Positions 9,252 through 18,091 are shown, counted from the first letter of the stretch. The stretch: 64,000 nucleotides of DNA from Gillisia sp. CAL575 (GCF_000403785.1 NZ_APHJ01000035.1:1-64000), one strand, 5' to 3'. Numbers and translations: made by a program. Notes: generated by a model from the letters alone, not told the origin.

Positions 9252-10106
9252 ATGATTAAAGGAACTTTAATTCCTATTGGTGGGAATGAAGATAAAGGAT
9301 TTCATAAGGCAGTTAGATTTCGGTTAGATTATATTAGCCAAGGAATTTTATCTCGTGTAGTTTTAGAAAGTGGTGGAAAAGATTCAAAAATTTTAGTAAT
9401 CACCACAGCATCTGGAGTTCCAGAAATAGTAGGCAAAAATTATATTGATGCATTTAATCTTTTGGGATGTCATAATATAGATACATTATTTATAAATTCT
9501 AAAGAGGAAGCTGATTTTAAAGAAAACCTTGAATTGTTAAAAAATGCCGATTGCATTATGTTTTCTGGTGGAAATCAATCTAAAATTACTACATATATAA
9601 AGAACACTCAATTTCACAAAGTTTTATTAGAGCGCTACCAGAATGAAAAAATTGTAGTAGCAGGAACGAGCGCAGGTGCAATGTGCATGTCCATGGAAAT
9701 GATCACGGGTGGAAGCAGTAAGGAATCATTTATTAAATCGGCTACTAAAATGCGTGAGGGAATGTCATTAATTCCAGAAATAATAATTGATACCCACTTC
9801 ATTCAAAGAGGACGATTCGGAAGATTATCTGAAGCCGTGGCACGTTATTACGATCGTATAGGAATTGGGCTGGCAGAAGACACCGGATTGATAATTAAAA
9901 ACGGAAACTATTGTGAAATTATTGGTTCGGGAATGGTCATCGTTTTTGACCCTGGAAAGCTTACGCACAACAACTACGATATCCTAAAAGATGGCACACC
10001 CCTTACTATGACCAATCTAATAACGCATGTACTTTCTTCTGGGGATCGCTTTGATATTGAGGAACGTAAAGTTAAAGTATTAAGTATCGAAGAACATATG
10101 CTATAA
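9252..10106 (+). CDS. cphB: cyanophycinase
   Basis: Serine exopeptidase of family S51 that cuts cyanophycin to beta-Asp-Arg dipeptides. The nucleophile motif GTSAGA places the catalytic serine at residue 140; the strand MFSGGNQSKI and the DTHFIQRGRFGRL stretch are family features. Full length at 284 residues with start MIKGTLIPIGGNEDKG. No signal peptide, so it acts in the cytoplasm. It is transcribed divergently from cphA and points towards the isoaspartyl peptidase gene. Confidence 0.95.
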   Translation: MIKGTLIPIGGNEDKGFHKAVRFRLDYISQGILSRVVLESGGKDSKILVITTASGVPEIVGKNYIDAFNLLGCHNIDTLFINSKEEADFKENLELLKNADCIMFSGGNQSKITTYIKNTQFHKVLLERYQNEKIVVAGTSAGAMCMSMEMITGGSSKESFIKSATKMREGMSLIPEIIIDTHFIQRGRFGRLSEAVARYYDRIGIGLAEDTGLIIKNGNYCEIIGSGMVIVFDPGKLTHNNYDILKDGTPLTMTNLITHVLSSGDRFDIEERKVKVLSIEEHML

Positions 10107-10215
10107 AGTATCCTGAATAGCGTATTTAATTGATAAAAATTTGATAAACTTAACTTTGTACCACTAGAAAAATATTAAACAGAATAATTTTATTTCATCG
10201 ATTAATTTTCAAAAA

Positions 10216-11148
10216 TTATTTATAAATAGCAATTTCCTCCAGTCCGCTGGAAGATTTACTTGCCCTGTACATACCTTCTGTATTAAAAGGCATAGAGATA
10301 TTGCCTTTTGCATCTACAGCGATTAAGCCACCATCTCCCCCAATTTCTAATATACGCTTATTTATCACTTCGTTACTTGCCTCCTCTAAAGACATGCCTT
10401 TATATTCCATTAAACAGGAAACATCATATGCCACAACCCCGCGTATAAAAAACTCGCCACTCCCAGTACAACTTACTGCACAAGTTTTGTTATTGGCATA
10501 ATTTCCAGAGCCAATCATTGGGCTATCACCAACTCGTCCCCATTTTTTATTAGTCATCCCTCCTGTGGAAGTAGCCGCTGCAATATTTCCTTCTTTATCA
10601 CAAGCAACCGCACCTACAGTTCCAAATTTAGAATCCTTTTTTACCGAATGATCTAATTGAAAATTATCACTCCCTTTTATATCCTGCCATTGATTATACC
10701 TAAGTTCATCATAAAAATAAGATTCAGGTTCTAATGAAAACCCGTTAATTTTGGCAAACCCTAATGCCCCATCGCCCGCTAAAAACACATGTTCACTTTT
10801 ATCCATTATGGTTCGTGCTAATGAAATTGGATTTGCTATTCCTGTTAATAAAGAAACTGCTCCTGCTTGTAATTTATTTCCTTCCATTATAGCCGCATCC
10901 ATTTCGTGGGTTCCTTCAGCCGTAAAAACACTTCCTTTTCCGGCATTGAATAACGGTGAGTTTTCAAGAATAATTACAGCTTTTTCAACAGCATCTACAG
11001 AACTTCCCCCTTTCTCTAAAACCTCATAACCTCCTATTAGAGCTGTTTTCAAAGCATCTCTATAGGCTGTTTCTTTTTCTTGAGTCATTTGACCTTTTAA
11101 AAGAGTTCCAGCTCCTCCATGAATTGCAATAGAAATAGTGTTTTTCAT
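10216..11148 (-). CDS. iaaA: isoaspartyl peptidase / plant-type L-asparaginase
   Basis: Ntn-hydrolase of the EcAIII/IaaA type that hydrolyses isoaspartyl dipeptides, including the beta-Asp-Arg released from cyanophycin. The precursor self-cleaves before the nucleophilic Thr at residue 177 (in SKFG-TVGAVA); HGGAG near the N-terminus and GTGGMT-like STGGMTNKKWGRVGDSP are family motifs. I start at ATG 11148 (MKNTISIAIHGGAG, 310 residues); an upstream TTG at 11157 is possible. Context makes it the last step of cyanophycin use. No signal peptide. Confidence 0.92.
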   Translation of the reverse strand: MKNTISIAIHGGAGTLLKGQMTQEKETAYRDALKTALIGGYEVLEKGGSSVDAVEKAVIILENSPLFNAGKGSVFTAEGTHEMDAAIMEGNKLQAGAVSLLTGIANPISLARTIMDKSEHVFLAGDGALGFAKINGFSLEPESYFYDELRYNQWQDIKGSDNFQLDHSVKKDSKFGTVGAVACDKEGNIAAATSTGGMTNKKWGRVGDSPMIGSGNYANNKTCAVSCTGSGEFFIRGVVAYDVSCLMEYKGMSLEEASNEVINKRILEIGGDGGLIAVDAKGNISMPFNTEGMYRASKSSSGLEEIAIYK

Positions 11149-11242
11149 TATAATCAATAATAATTAATTTTCCGTAACGTAAAATAATTTAGAAAATTCG
11201 ATGAATAATTAAAATAACTTATGGGTATTTTATTACTACATT

Positions 11243-11311
11243 TAAATAAGCTGGGTAAATATATTAAATCATAGGTATATTAATTAATTTAAAAATTACC
11301 CTTATTTATTT
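11243..11311. repeat. imperfect inverted repeat upstream of ilvE
   Basis: TAAATAAG-CT-GGGTAA near 11243-11258 is mirrored by TTACCC-TTATTTA near 11297-11309. It lies in the 301-base gap between iaaA and ilvE. It could be a leader structure or a binding site; nothing else identifiable was seen in this gap besides the ilvE promoter element. Confidence 0.4.
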
Positions 11312-11421
11312 AAAACTAGATTCAGCAGTTCAAGATAAATTTTGGTGAGGTTTATAGGCTTACAAAATAAACACTTGTTAAATTAATCAAACCCTCAACA
11401 ATTATTTTGTTTTAATTTAGG

Positions 11422-11429
11422 TAAATTTG
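11422..11429 (+). promoter_or_regulatory. minus-7 element (TAAATTTG) of ilvE
   Basis: TAAATTTG fits TAnnTTTG and lies 20 bases before the ilvE ATG. TTG at 11407-11409 is too close to be a standard minus-33 element. Confidence 0.6.
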
Positions 11430-11449
11430 CAAATACTAAAAAAAATATA

Positions 11450-12520
11450 ATGAAAAACGATGCAACCATCGATATTGATATAGAAAGAGCCCCTACCTCT
11501 AAAATAGATTCAATAGATTTTGAAAATTTAAAATTCGGGCACATTTTTACAGACCATATGATGACTTGTGATTATGCAGATGGATCTTGGCAGGCACCTA
11601 AGATAATGCCATACGGACCTATTTCGTTAGATCCCTCAGCGAAGGTTTTTCATTATGGGCAAGCAGTTTTTGAAGGAATGAAAGCCTTTAAAGACGACCA
11701 AGACCAGATTTGGCTGTTCAGACCAAAAGATAATTTTAAGCGAATCAATGTTTCTTCTAATAGAATGGCTATTCCCGAATTTCCGGAAAACTATTTTTTT
11801 GCTGCTTTAGAAGAACTTCTAAAAATGGATACAGATTGGATTAAAAAAGGATTTGGGAATTCTCTTTATATAAGACCTTTTGTAATTGCAACTGAGCCTG
11901 GAGTTTCAGCTTCACCAGGAACTAATTATAAATTTATGATTATTTGCTCTCCAGCAAAATCTTATTACAATGGAGAAGTGAGAGTGAAATTTTCTGAAAA
12001 CTATAGCCGAGCTGCAGATGGTGGTGTTGGGTTTGCTAAAGCTGCAGGAAATTATGGAGCACAATTCTTTCCTACCAATTTGGCCAAGGAAGAAGGATAC
12101 CAACAAATAATCTGGACAGATGCTAACACACATAGTTTCCTTGAAGAAGCTGGAACTATGAATATTTTCTTCAGAATAAATGATACTTTAGTTACCACTC
12201 CTACTAACGACAGAATTTTAGATGGTGTGACTAGAAAAAGTTTGATCACTCTAGCTGAAGAGAATAATATTAAAGTTGAAATAAGAAAAGTTCCTGTTCA
12301 AGAAATTTTAGATGCTGCGAAAGCTGGAACTTTAAAAGAGATCTTTGGAACTGGTACCGCGGCTACTGTTAACCCAATCTCAGGATTTGGCTATAAGGGT
12401 GATAAACATGAGTTACCAAACCTAACAGATTCTTATGCTACTTTCTTCAAAGATAAATTGATGAAAATTCAATATAATTTAGCTGAAGATAAGCATGGGT
12501 GGAGACATTTAGTGAAATAA
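11450..12520 (+). CDS. ilvE: branched-chain amino acid aminotransferase
   Basis: PLP-dependent class IV aminotransferase that converts 2-oxo acids to Leu, Ile and Val and the reverse. 356 residues, the longer form (class II BCAT). The family stretch FHYGQAVFEGMKAFKD is near residue 63, the PLP lysine lies in VGFAKAAGNYGAQF, and the phosphate-binding EIFGTGTAATVNP is near the end. Monocistronic, between its own minus-7 element and a strong terminator. Confidence 0.95.
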   Translation: MKNDATIDIDIERAPTSKIDSIDFENLKFGHIFTDHMMTCDYADGSWQAPKIMPYGPISLDPSAKVFHYGQAVFEGMKAFKDDQDQIWLFRPKDNFKRINVSSNRMAIPEFPENYFFAALEELLKMDTDWIKKGFGNSLYIRPFVIATEPGVSASPGTNYKFMIICSPAKSYYNGEVRVKFSENYSRAADGGVGFAKAAGNYGAQFFPTNLAKEEGYQQIIWTDANTHSFLEEAGTMNIFFRINDTLVTTPTNDRILDGVTRKSLITLAEENNIKVEIRKVPVQEILDAAKAGTLKEIFGTGTAATVNPISGFGYKGDKHELPNLTDSYATFFKDKLMKIQYNLAEDKHGWRHLVK

Positions 12521-12543
12521 ACTCTCTAACACTTATAAATATT

Positions 12544-12580
12544 AAAGAAGCCTTGAATTAATTTCAAGGCTTCTTTGTTT
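12544..12580 (+). terminator. terminator of ilvE
   Basis: Perfect 14-base arms at 12544-12557 and 12563-12576 (AAAGAAGCCTTGAA and its complement) with a 5-base loop, followed by TTTGTTT, 24 bases after the ilvE stop. Confidence 0.88.
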
Positions 12581-12668
12581 AATGGCTTAAAATAACTGTT
12601 TACTAAATCGGTTTACGAGGAATGTCATCCTCATCCGATAACTATAGCAATGACAATAAAAAAGAGTT

Positions 12669-12757
12669 GTCATTCTGAAGGAAACGTAGTGGACTGAAGA
12701 ATCTCAATAAAACAGAATCATTTTATCCAGAGATCTCTCCTAGCCCCGGGATGACAA
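12669..12757. repeat. intergenic imperfect inverted repeat, family copy 1
   Basis: Begins GTCATTCTGAAGGA, continues through GAATCTC and later GAGATCTCTCC, and ends GGGATGACAA. The outer ends are inverted complements (GTCATTC ... GGATGAC). Same family as copies near 12824, 13594, 24563, 26848 and 45413. Confidence 0.75.
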
Positions 12758-12823
12758 ACTACTTCACTTCCGCCCTAACAACTGTTATTATCCTGAAGAA
12801 CCGCCTTTAATTTTTATTGTTTC

Positions 12824-12898
12824 GTCAATCTGAACTTGTTTCAGCTTCTATTATTATGAAATATTGCTTTTTAGATCCTGAAATAAATTCAGGATGAC
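12824..12898. repeat. intergenic imperfect inverted repeat, family copy 2
   Basis: Begins GTCAATCTGAACTTGTTTCA and ends TCCTGAAATAAATTCAGGAT-GAC. Almost the same right half occurs at 45451-45477. The region 12581-12924 holds only these repeats and no gene. Confidence 0.75.
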
Positions 12899-12924
12899 GC
12901 AGATTATATTTAAAAAAACTTTAT

Positions 12925-13311
12925 TTACTTCTCCAGAATTTTCAAGATCTCAGGCTTAAAATAATTTGGTCCTTTCAACACCTTGCCATCTTCCCGGTAA
13001 ATAGGTTTTCCATTTTCCCCCAGCTTACTCATATTACTGCGCTGTATCTCTTCAAAAACTTCTTCAATTTTATGTTGCATCCCATGCTCTATAATGGTTC
13101 CACATAAAATATATAACATATCCCCCAAAGCATCAGCTACTTCTGTAAGATCATTATTATTTGCTGCTTCTAGGTATTCTTCATTTTCTTCTTTCATCAA
13201 ATTAAAACGAAGCATATTCTTTGCCTCTCCAAGATCTGCAATAGGTTTGTCGTTCATTCCCAATCCAAATGCGGTATGGAATTCTTGTACGGCTTCAATT
13301 CTTCTTTTCAT
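12925..13311 (-). CDS. MazG-like nucleoside triphosphate pyrophosphohydrolase family protein
   Basis: All-alpha NTP pyrophosphatase fold. The metal-binding motif EENEEYLEA near residue 38 and the second E..D motif LTEVADALGDMLYILCGTII near residues 53-72 match MazG/PRA-PH-like proteins. I start at ATG 13311 (MKRRIEAVQEFHTAFGLG, 128 residues), because the longer frame to 13374 would overlap the divergent gene's start and its promoter. The substrate, probably a damaged or excess nucleotide, is unknown. Confidence 0.85.
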   Translation of the reverse strand: MKRRIEAVQEFHTAFGLGMNDKPIADLGEAKNMLRFNLMKEENEEYLEAANNNDLTEVADALGDMLYILCGTIIEHGMQHKIEEVFEEIQRSNMSKLGENGKPIYREDGKVLKGPNYFKPEILKILEK

Positions 13312-13332
13312 TATAAATTGCGTTTTAAAAGT

Positions 13333-13340
13333 TAACTTTG
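13333..13340 (+). promoter_or_regulatory. minus-7 element (TAACTTTG)
   Basis: TAACTTTG matches TAnnTTTG, 16 bases before the small membrane protein gene at 13357. Confidence 0.55.
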
Positions 13341-13356
13341 CCCTAAAATAACAAAA

Positions 13357-13545
13357 ATGTTTAGTACCGGACAATGGATTTTCGCTGCAATATTTTTTCT
13401 CTCATTTGTAGTAGTAATAATCTTCAGCTATAGAAAAGATATTGCTATCCACAAAAAATATCATAAAGGCAGCTTATACGTACTGCTTGGTTTTCTTGCA
13501 TTCATTGGATTGCTGTTTGTAATAAAAGCATATTTGAAAAACTAA
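13357..13545 (+). CDS. small membrane protein, 62 aa
   Basis: Two predicted membrane helices: about residues 7-25 (WIFAAIFFLSFVVVIIFSY) and 40-57 (LYVLLGFLAFIGLLFVIKAY), joined by a basic loop RKDIAIHKKYHKGS. This looks like the small two-helix proteins common in flavobacterial genomes. I do not recognise a function. It is divergent from the MazG-like gene and has its own promoter-like element. Confidence 0.75.
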   Translation: MFSTGQWIFAAIFFLSFVVVIIFSYRKDIAIHKKYHKGSLYVLLGFLAFIGLLFVIKAYLKN

Positions 13546-13593
13546 TAGTAGTTAATTATATGTATACCCGTTTTCTGTCGTAAAAGTTCTATC

Positions 13594-13696
13594 GTCACCC
13601 TGAATTTACCTGCCCGGACCGTTCGGGCGGGTTTCAGGGCCTCAATATGTTAGTGGCTTACAGTGAAATGAGATTCTGAAACAAGTTAAGATTGAC
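13594..13696. repeat. intergenic repeat, family copy 3, with a nested GC-rich palindrome
   Basis: Outer ends GTCACCCTGAATTT and CTGAAACAAG...GAC belong to the repeat family. Inside the left arm lies a separate GC-rich unit at 13609-13631 (CCTGCCCG ... CGGGCGGG) that splits what would be CTGAATTT-TTCAGGG. A similar unit occurs at 62454-62486. Confidence 0.7.
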
Positions 13697-13738
13697 GTCA
13701 ATTTTCATTTTAGGATGATTTACTGACTTATAAACACT

Positions 13739-13775
13739 AAAAAGCCTCGATAAATTTTATTTATCGAGGCTTTTT
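13739..13775 (-). terminator. terminator of the dipeptidyl-peptidase III gene
   Basis: Perfect 16-base arms at 13739-13754 and 13760-13775 containing GCCTCGATAAA, with A-runs and T-runs on either side, 19 bases after the minus-strand gene's stop. It could also stop plus-strand transcription. Confidence 0.9.
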
Positions 13776-13793
13776 GAATTAAATACTTCTTGA

Positions 13794-15854
13794 TTACTCT
13801 ACAGTCTCAGCTACTTTCTCTTCCTTTTTTAAGAAGTGATAGTTCTTTGTATAGTCCATCATTTGCGATGCAAAATCTTTAGGCTGTGTAACCTTAATAG
13901 ATTTGATCTCGTTATTATCATCCATCTCTGGCACCAATACAGCATTTACAAATCCGCTGTAAGGAGGAGATTTGAACTGGGCATTTCTATCTAAAACTTC
14001 TTTATGAATTTCTTGATCTACTTTAACCCCGTAGTTCTCTACTAAATTCTTAGCAGCATCAAAATCACCTTCAGATTTAATTCTCTGAGATTCTTTTAAT
14101 AACTCTCCAAACAACTCACGTAAACGTTCATAATTCTTGATATCAAAATAGGTTTTACCATCTCTGGTCACCTTTTCAATAACTCCTTCTTCTTTCCCTT
14201 TTTCATAAACCCATGCGCTTACCCATTGTCTATTACGCATATGAGCTTCTTCTACATCGTCTCCTATGTTCAATCTTCTTAATTGGGTCATTAATCCATT
14301 TCTAATATACCCATCATAAGCAGCCTTCCCAGTCTTTTCCCAGCTGTCTGTTAATCCAAGTTCCTGAATTTTCGGATCCATTAAATAATAAAGACCAACA
14401 AGATCTGCTCTACCTTCTTCCATTGTAGAAGCATAGTTCTTTAAAGTCTCTTTAGTCTCTCCAACACCAGGATTCAATTGTCCAGATGCATGACCAACTA
14501 CTTCATGCAAAGCAGTATGTAATTTATCTGCATTCTGTCCATACCCTTCTTCTAATTCAACCTCTTCTTCATCATGAGCAAATTCTTGTAACACGCCTGT
14601 ACTTCCAGCATTATTGTAAGCTCCAATAATATTTCCTAGGGAAACAGATTTACTGCCATGCGCGGCTCTAATCCAGTTTGCATTTGGTAAGTTAACTCCA
14701 ATTGGGGTACTTGGGGAAGCATCTCCAGCCTCTCCAGCAACCATCACAGTTTTGTAAGTTACTCCAACCACAGATTTCTTTTTATGCTCTGGCATTAAAG
14801 GAGAATTATCCTCAAACCATTGTACATTGTCTTCTAAAACTTGCATTTTTTTAGACATTTCAAAATCCTTGATCTGTACTATACTTTCATAAGAACCTCT
14901 ATACCCTAATGGATCGTTGTAGACTTCAATAAAACTATTTATGTAATCTATATTTCCTTCTGTAGATTCTACCCACGCAACGTTATAGTCATCCCAGGTT
15001 TGAAGGTCTCCAGTTTGGTAATATTTTATTAGCAATCCTAATGCATTTCCTTGCGCCTCATTTTCGGCAACTCCTTTTGCTTTTTCTAACCACATAACTA
15101 TCTGGTCTATGGCATCTCCATACAATCCACCACTTTTCCATACTTTTTCAACTAGTTTACCATTTTCCTTAACCAAGGTGGAATTTAATCCGTAAGAGAG
15201 TGGCTTATCTTTATTAGGTGAAGATTTCTTTTTGTAAAAAGCTTCAGCTTCTGCAGCGGTTACATCTGGACCATAAAAATTGATCGCAGATCCTTCCAAT
15301 AATCCTTTACTAGGATCTAAGTTCACTTTTTTAGCATCTTTATCATTAAAGATTACCTCATAAGGCTCACCAGTAAGTTCAGTTTTAGTTTCAGCTAAAA
15401 GAGTATCAAAATATTCTTTACTGAATTCTGGTTTTATTTTATCGTTAGAATAATGATGATGGATTCCGTTAGAGAACCAAACTCTCTTTATATAAGTTTC
15501 AAAACCTTTCCAATCTGAGGCTTCTTTATCTCCACTATAATTAGCATAGATATTCTCTAAAGCGTCTCTAATTTCAAGATTGTGTCTATAATTCTGGTCC
15601 CACATAATATCACGACCACTTAATCCTGCTTGAGTTAAATAATAAACCAATTTTTGCTCTTTTAAGGTCAAGTCCTCAAATCCGGGAATTTGGTATCTCA
15701 AAACCTTAATATCACCAAATTCTTCAACATTATATTCGAAATCTGATTCCGCAGAAGATTCTACTTCTGTAACTGCTTTTTCCTTATTATCATCCTTACA
15801 CGAGAACAAAAGGGTAGCCATTAATAATAATGACAAAATGAATTTAAATTTCAT
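13794..15854 (-). CDS. dipeptidyl-peptidase III family (M49) lipoprotein
   Basis: Zinc peptidase that removes dipeptides from peptide N-termini. The M49 zinc motif HEVVGH lies at residues 450-455, and the third ligand is in the downstream EEGRADLVGLYYL. The N-terminus MKFKFILSLLLMATLLFSC is a lipoprotein signal (LLFSC), so it is exported. I start at ATG 15854 (686 residues); 25 upstream codons have no signal-peptide logic. A minus-7 element (CAAATGTA on the plus strand) lies at 15877-15884. Confidence 0.92.
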   Translation of the reverse strand: MKFKFILSLLLMATLLFSCKDDNKEKAVTEVESSAESDFEYNVEEFGDIKVLRYQIPGFEDLTLKEQKLVYYLTQAGLSGRDIMWDQNYRHNLEIRDALENIYANYSGDKEASDWKGFETYIKRVWFSNGIHHHYSNDKIKPEFSKEYFDTLLAETKTELTGEPYEVIFNDKDAKKVNLDPSKGLLEGSAINFYGPDVTAAEAEAFYKKKSSPNKDKPLSYGLNSTLVKENGKLVEKVWKSGGLYGDAIDQIVMWLEKAKGVAENEAQGNALGLLIKYYQTGDLQTWDDYNVAWVESTEGNIDYINSFIEVYNDPLGYRGSYESIVQIKDFEMSKKMQVLEDNVQWFEDNSPLMPEHKKKSVVGVTYKTVMVAGEAGDASPSTPIGVNLPNANWIRAAHGSKSVSLGNIIGAYNNAGSTGVLQEFAHDEEEVELEEGYGQNADKLHTALHEVVGHASGQLNPGVGETKETLKNYASTMEEGRADLVGLYYLMDPKIQELGLTDSWEKTGKAAYDGYIRNGLMTQLRRLNIGDDVEEAHMRNRQWVSAWVYEKGKEEGVIEKVTRDGKTYFDIKNYERLRELFGELLKESQRIKSEGDFDAAKNLVENYGVKVDQEIHKEVLDRNAQFKSPPYSGFVNAVLVPEMDDNNEIKSIKVTQPKDFASQMMDYTKNYHFLKKEEKVAETVE

Positions 15855-15876
15855 ATTTTTCTGTTTAATTTTCCTA

Positions 15877-15884
15877 CAAATGTA
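15877..15884 (-). promoter_or_regulatory. minus-7 element (TACATTTG) of the M49 peptidase gene
   Basis: Read on the minus strand the sequence is TACATTTG, 22 bases before the chosen ATG. It supports the shorter start, since it would lie inside the longer frame. Confidence 0.6.
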
Positions 15885-15947
15885 GTAATTAGCCGCTTGA
15901 TATTTAACTATATTAGCATTCTGAACCACATTAACACCGAATTTTAA

Positions 15948-17003
15948 ATGAAAATTTTAAAATATTTATTCTTTTTACTACTTATTATATTTATTGCAGG
16001 AGCTATTTATGTAGCCACAAAAGATGGAAATTATCAAGTTGAGGAGACTGCAATTATAAATGCGCCGGTTCCTGTGGTTTTTAATGAAGTAAATAATTTT
16101 AAGAATTGGGAGCAATGGGGCCCATGGATGGACGATTCAGAGGATATGATTATAGAGTACCCTGAAAACACAATTGGTCAAGGCGCGAGCTATTCTTGGA
16201 AAAGTGAAGAATTAGGTGATGGTTCTATAAAAAATGTAAAAGTAATTCCAGATTCTGGCATCGATCAAATCTTAATATTTAAATCTTCTTATGGCGAATC
16301 CAAAAGTGATGTTTATTGGAATTTTGTTGAAGTTGAAAAAGGCACTCAAGTAACATGGGGTATTAAAGGAAAACAAAGTTTTATGGAAAAACTAGCATTC
16401 ACTTTTATGAACGAGAACTTTTCTGAAATGATTCGACCTATGTACAAAGAAGGTCTAGAAAAATTGGATACTATTATACTTGATAAAATGAGTTCTTACT
16501 CTATTAATGTAGATGGAATTACAACCCATGGTGGAGGATTTTATATGTACACTACAACAGCTACCAAAATTTCTCAGATCCAAACTAAGATGCAACAAAT
16601 GTTTGCAGATGTTTCCTTATATATGGAGAAAAATAACATCTCTAGAATGGGGGATCCTTTTGTATTGTATAATAATTGGGATGAACAAAATAATTCTGCA
16701 ATCTATTCCACTGGGTTTTTTACACCAAGTTTAATTATTACTCCAGCAGAAAGTACTGTATTAAACGGAATGATGCCAGTACAAAAAGTGATAAAGACTA
16801 CTCTAAAAGGAGATTATATAAATCTGAAAGAAGCGTGGGAGGCTGCTTATAAGTATGCCCAAGAAAACGGTTTACCTGTAAATCCAGACAGCCCTGCTTT
16901 TGAGGTGTATTCTATAGGTCCGGATAAATCTCCAAGTCCTGCCAATTGGGTAACAGAGTTCTACATCCCACTTTTGGAAGCTGAAGAACAACCTATCTTA
17001 TAA
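15948..17003 (+). CDS. SRPBCC domain and GyrI-like effector-binding domain protein
   Basis: A single N-terminal membrane helix (residues 4-24, LKYLFFLLLIIFIAGAIYVA) anchors two domains. A SRPBCC/START-like lipid-binding fold spans about residues 25-175 (AIINAPVPVVFNEVNNFKNW), and a GyrI-like small-molecule-binding domain about 195-345 (ending NWVTEFYIPLLE). GyrI-like domains bind drugs or other ligands. 351 residues. The fluoride channel gene starts 16 bases downstream, so the two may be co-transcribed. Ligand unknown. Confidence 0.82.
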   Translation: MKILKYLFFLLLIIFIAGAIYVATKDGNYQVEETAIINAPVPVVFNEVNNFKNWEQWGPWMDDSEDMIIEYPENTIGQGASYSWKSEELGDGSIKNVKVIPDSGIDQILIFKSSYGESKSDVYWNFVEVEKGTQVTWGIKGKQSFMEKLAFTFMNENFSEMIRPMYKEGLEKLDTIILDKMSSYSINVDGITTHGGGFYMYTTTATKISQIQTKMQQMFADVSLYMEKNNISRMGDPFVLYNNWDEQNNSAIYSTGFFTPSLIITPAESTVLNGMMPVQKVIKTTLKGDYINLKEAWEAAYKYAQENGLPVNPDSPAFEVYSIGPDKSPSPANWVTEFYIPLLEAEEQPIL

Positions 17004-17019
17004 TATTTAGAATCTTTAA

Positions 17020-17391
17020 ATGAAAGCGATAGTAATGGTTTTTCTTGGTGGGGGTTTAGGGAGCGCATTACGTTTCTTAATCACTAGGGGACTAAACAAA
17101 TCGGCATTAGAGATTCCATTTGGCACTTTAGCGGTAAATATTATTGGGAGTCTTTTATTAGGACTAATTCTTGGGATCTCTCTAAAATCTGGAGCACTTT
17201 CTAATAACACCATGTTATTTCTCGCTACGGGTTTCTGTGGCGGATTCACGACTTTTTCTACCTTTTCTTTTGAAAATCAGGTGTTTCTAAGAACAGGAGA
17301 TTACACGAATTTTGCCATTTACACTCTTGGAAGTATACTGGCTGGCTTTGCAGCTATATTTGTAGGATTATATCTTTCTAAATTAGTCTAA
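17020..17391 (+). CDS. crcB: fluoride efflux channel Fluc/CrcB
   Basis: Small four-helix membrane protein forming a dual-topology dimer that exports fluoride. Key family motifs: GGGLGSALRFLI near residue 10, NIIGSLLLGLILG at about 47-59 (pore Asn) and GFCGGFTTFSTFSFE near 72 (Phe box and Na+ site region). 123 residues, the standard length. No fluoride riboswitch was recognised upstream. Its stop is one base away from that of the convergent DUF1684 gene. Confidence 0.93.
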   Translation: MKAIVMVFLGGGLGSALRFLITRGLNKSALEIPFGTLAVNIIGSLLLGLILGISLKSGALSNNTMLFLATGFCGGFTTFSTFSFENQVFLRTGDYTNFAIYTLGSILAGFAAIFVGLYLSKLV

Positions 17392-17392
17392 G

Positions 17393-17998
17393 TTATTTTT
17401 TATATGCTTTTACCCCCGCTGAAATTGCAACAGAAATATCATTTTCTAAAGGCGGAATAGGACAAGAATATTTCCCATTATAGGCGCAATAAGGATTGTA
17501 TGCTTTATTAAAGTTAAGTGTAATAGTTTTTCCGGTTGGGATCCTCAAATCTAAATATCTTCCTCCTCCATAACTAGTTTCTCCATTGGTAGCATCTGTA
17601 AATGGGATAAATAGATAATCTACATATTCTGTCTTTGTAATTAATTCCTGATTCTGATATATGTTCAACTTGAAAGATTGACCTTCCAATTCAAAATAAG
17701 CTTCCCCATATTTCACATAGATCGGCATTCTATCTGTTGTGGTAGGCATGGAAAAAGGAGATTCATAAGGTGTTCTTACAAATTCAGCTTCAATCACAAA
17801 TGTAGTATCAATCGCAAAAAACTCTAAGGCTTCAAATTTTTTAATATCTTCTGATGTTAATGGAGACTCTTCAGGATTCGCAAATTCCGCGTTTAAATGC
17901 TTCTGAAAAGCAACAATATCCTTCAGTTTTGAAGCATTCTGTGCAATAAGTAGAGAAGTATTCAGAAGCACAATTAATAAAAAGAGCAAGGGTTTCAT
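17393..17998 (-). CDS. DUF1684 domain secreted protein
   Basis: Signal peptide MKPLLFLLIVLLNTSLLIAQ, then a DUF1684 domain with its hallmark ending NPYCAYNGKYSCPIPPLEN near residues 168-186. 201 residues. Function of the domain is unknown. It is convergent with crcB, with no room for a separate terminator. Confidence 0.85.
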   Translation of the reverse strand: MKPLLFLLIVLLNTSLLIAQNASKLKDIVAFQKHLNAEFANPEESPLTSEDIKKFEALEFFAIDTTFVIEAEFVRTPYESPFSMPTTTDRMPIYVKYGEAYFELEGQSFKLNIYQNQELITKTEYVDYLFIPFTDATNGETSYGGGRYLDLRIPTGKTITLNFNKAYNPYCAYNGKYSCPIPPLENDISVAISAGVKAYKK

Positions 17999-18063
17999 CT
18001 TCTTGAGAATTAGAAAACAAAAATGAGGAATTTTATTGGAAATATACTTTCTGAACTTTTTAT

Positions 18064-18091
18064 AGATTTCAGATTTCAGATTTCAGATTTC
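18064..18091. repeat. four tandem copies of AGATTTC
   Basis: A 7-base unit repeated four times without change in the divergent gap between the DUF1684 gene and the MFS gene. It could slip during replication and change spacing in the MFS promoter region. Confidence 0.85.

Noticed and set aside
10151-10158. TAACTTTG promoter-like octamer
   Set aside because: It lies between two convergent genes with nothing downstream on the plus strand, so it is probably a chance match in AT-rich DNA.
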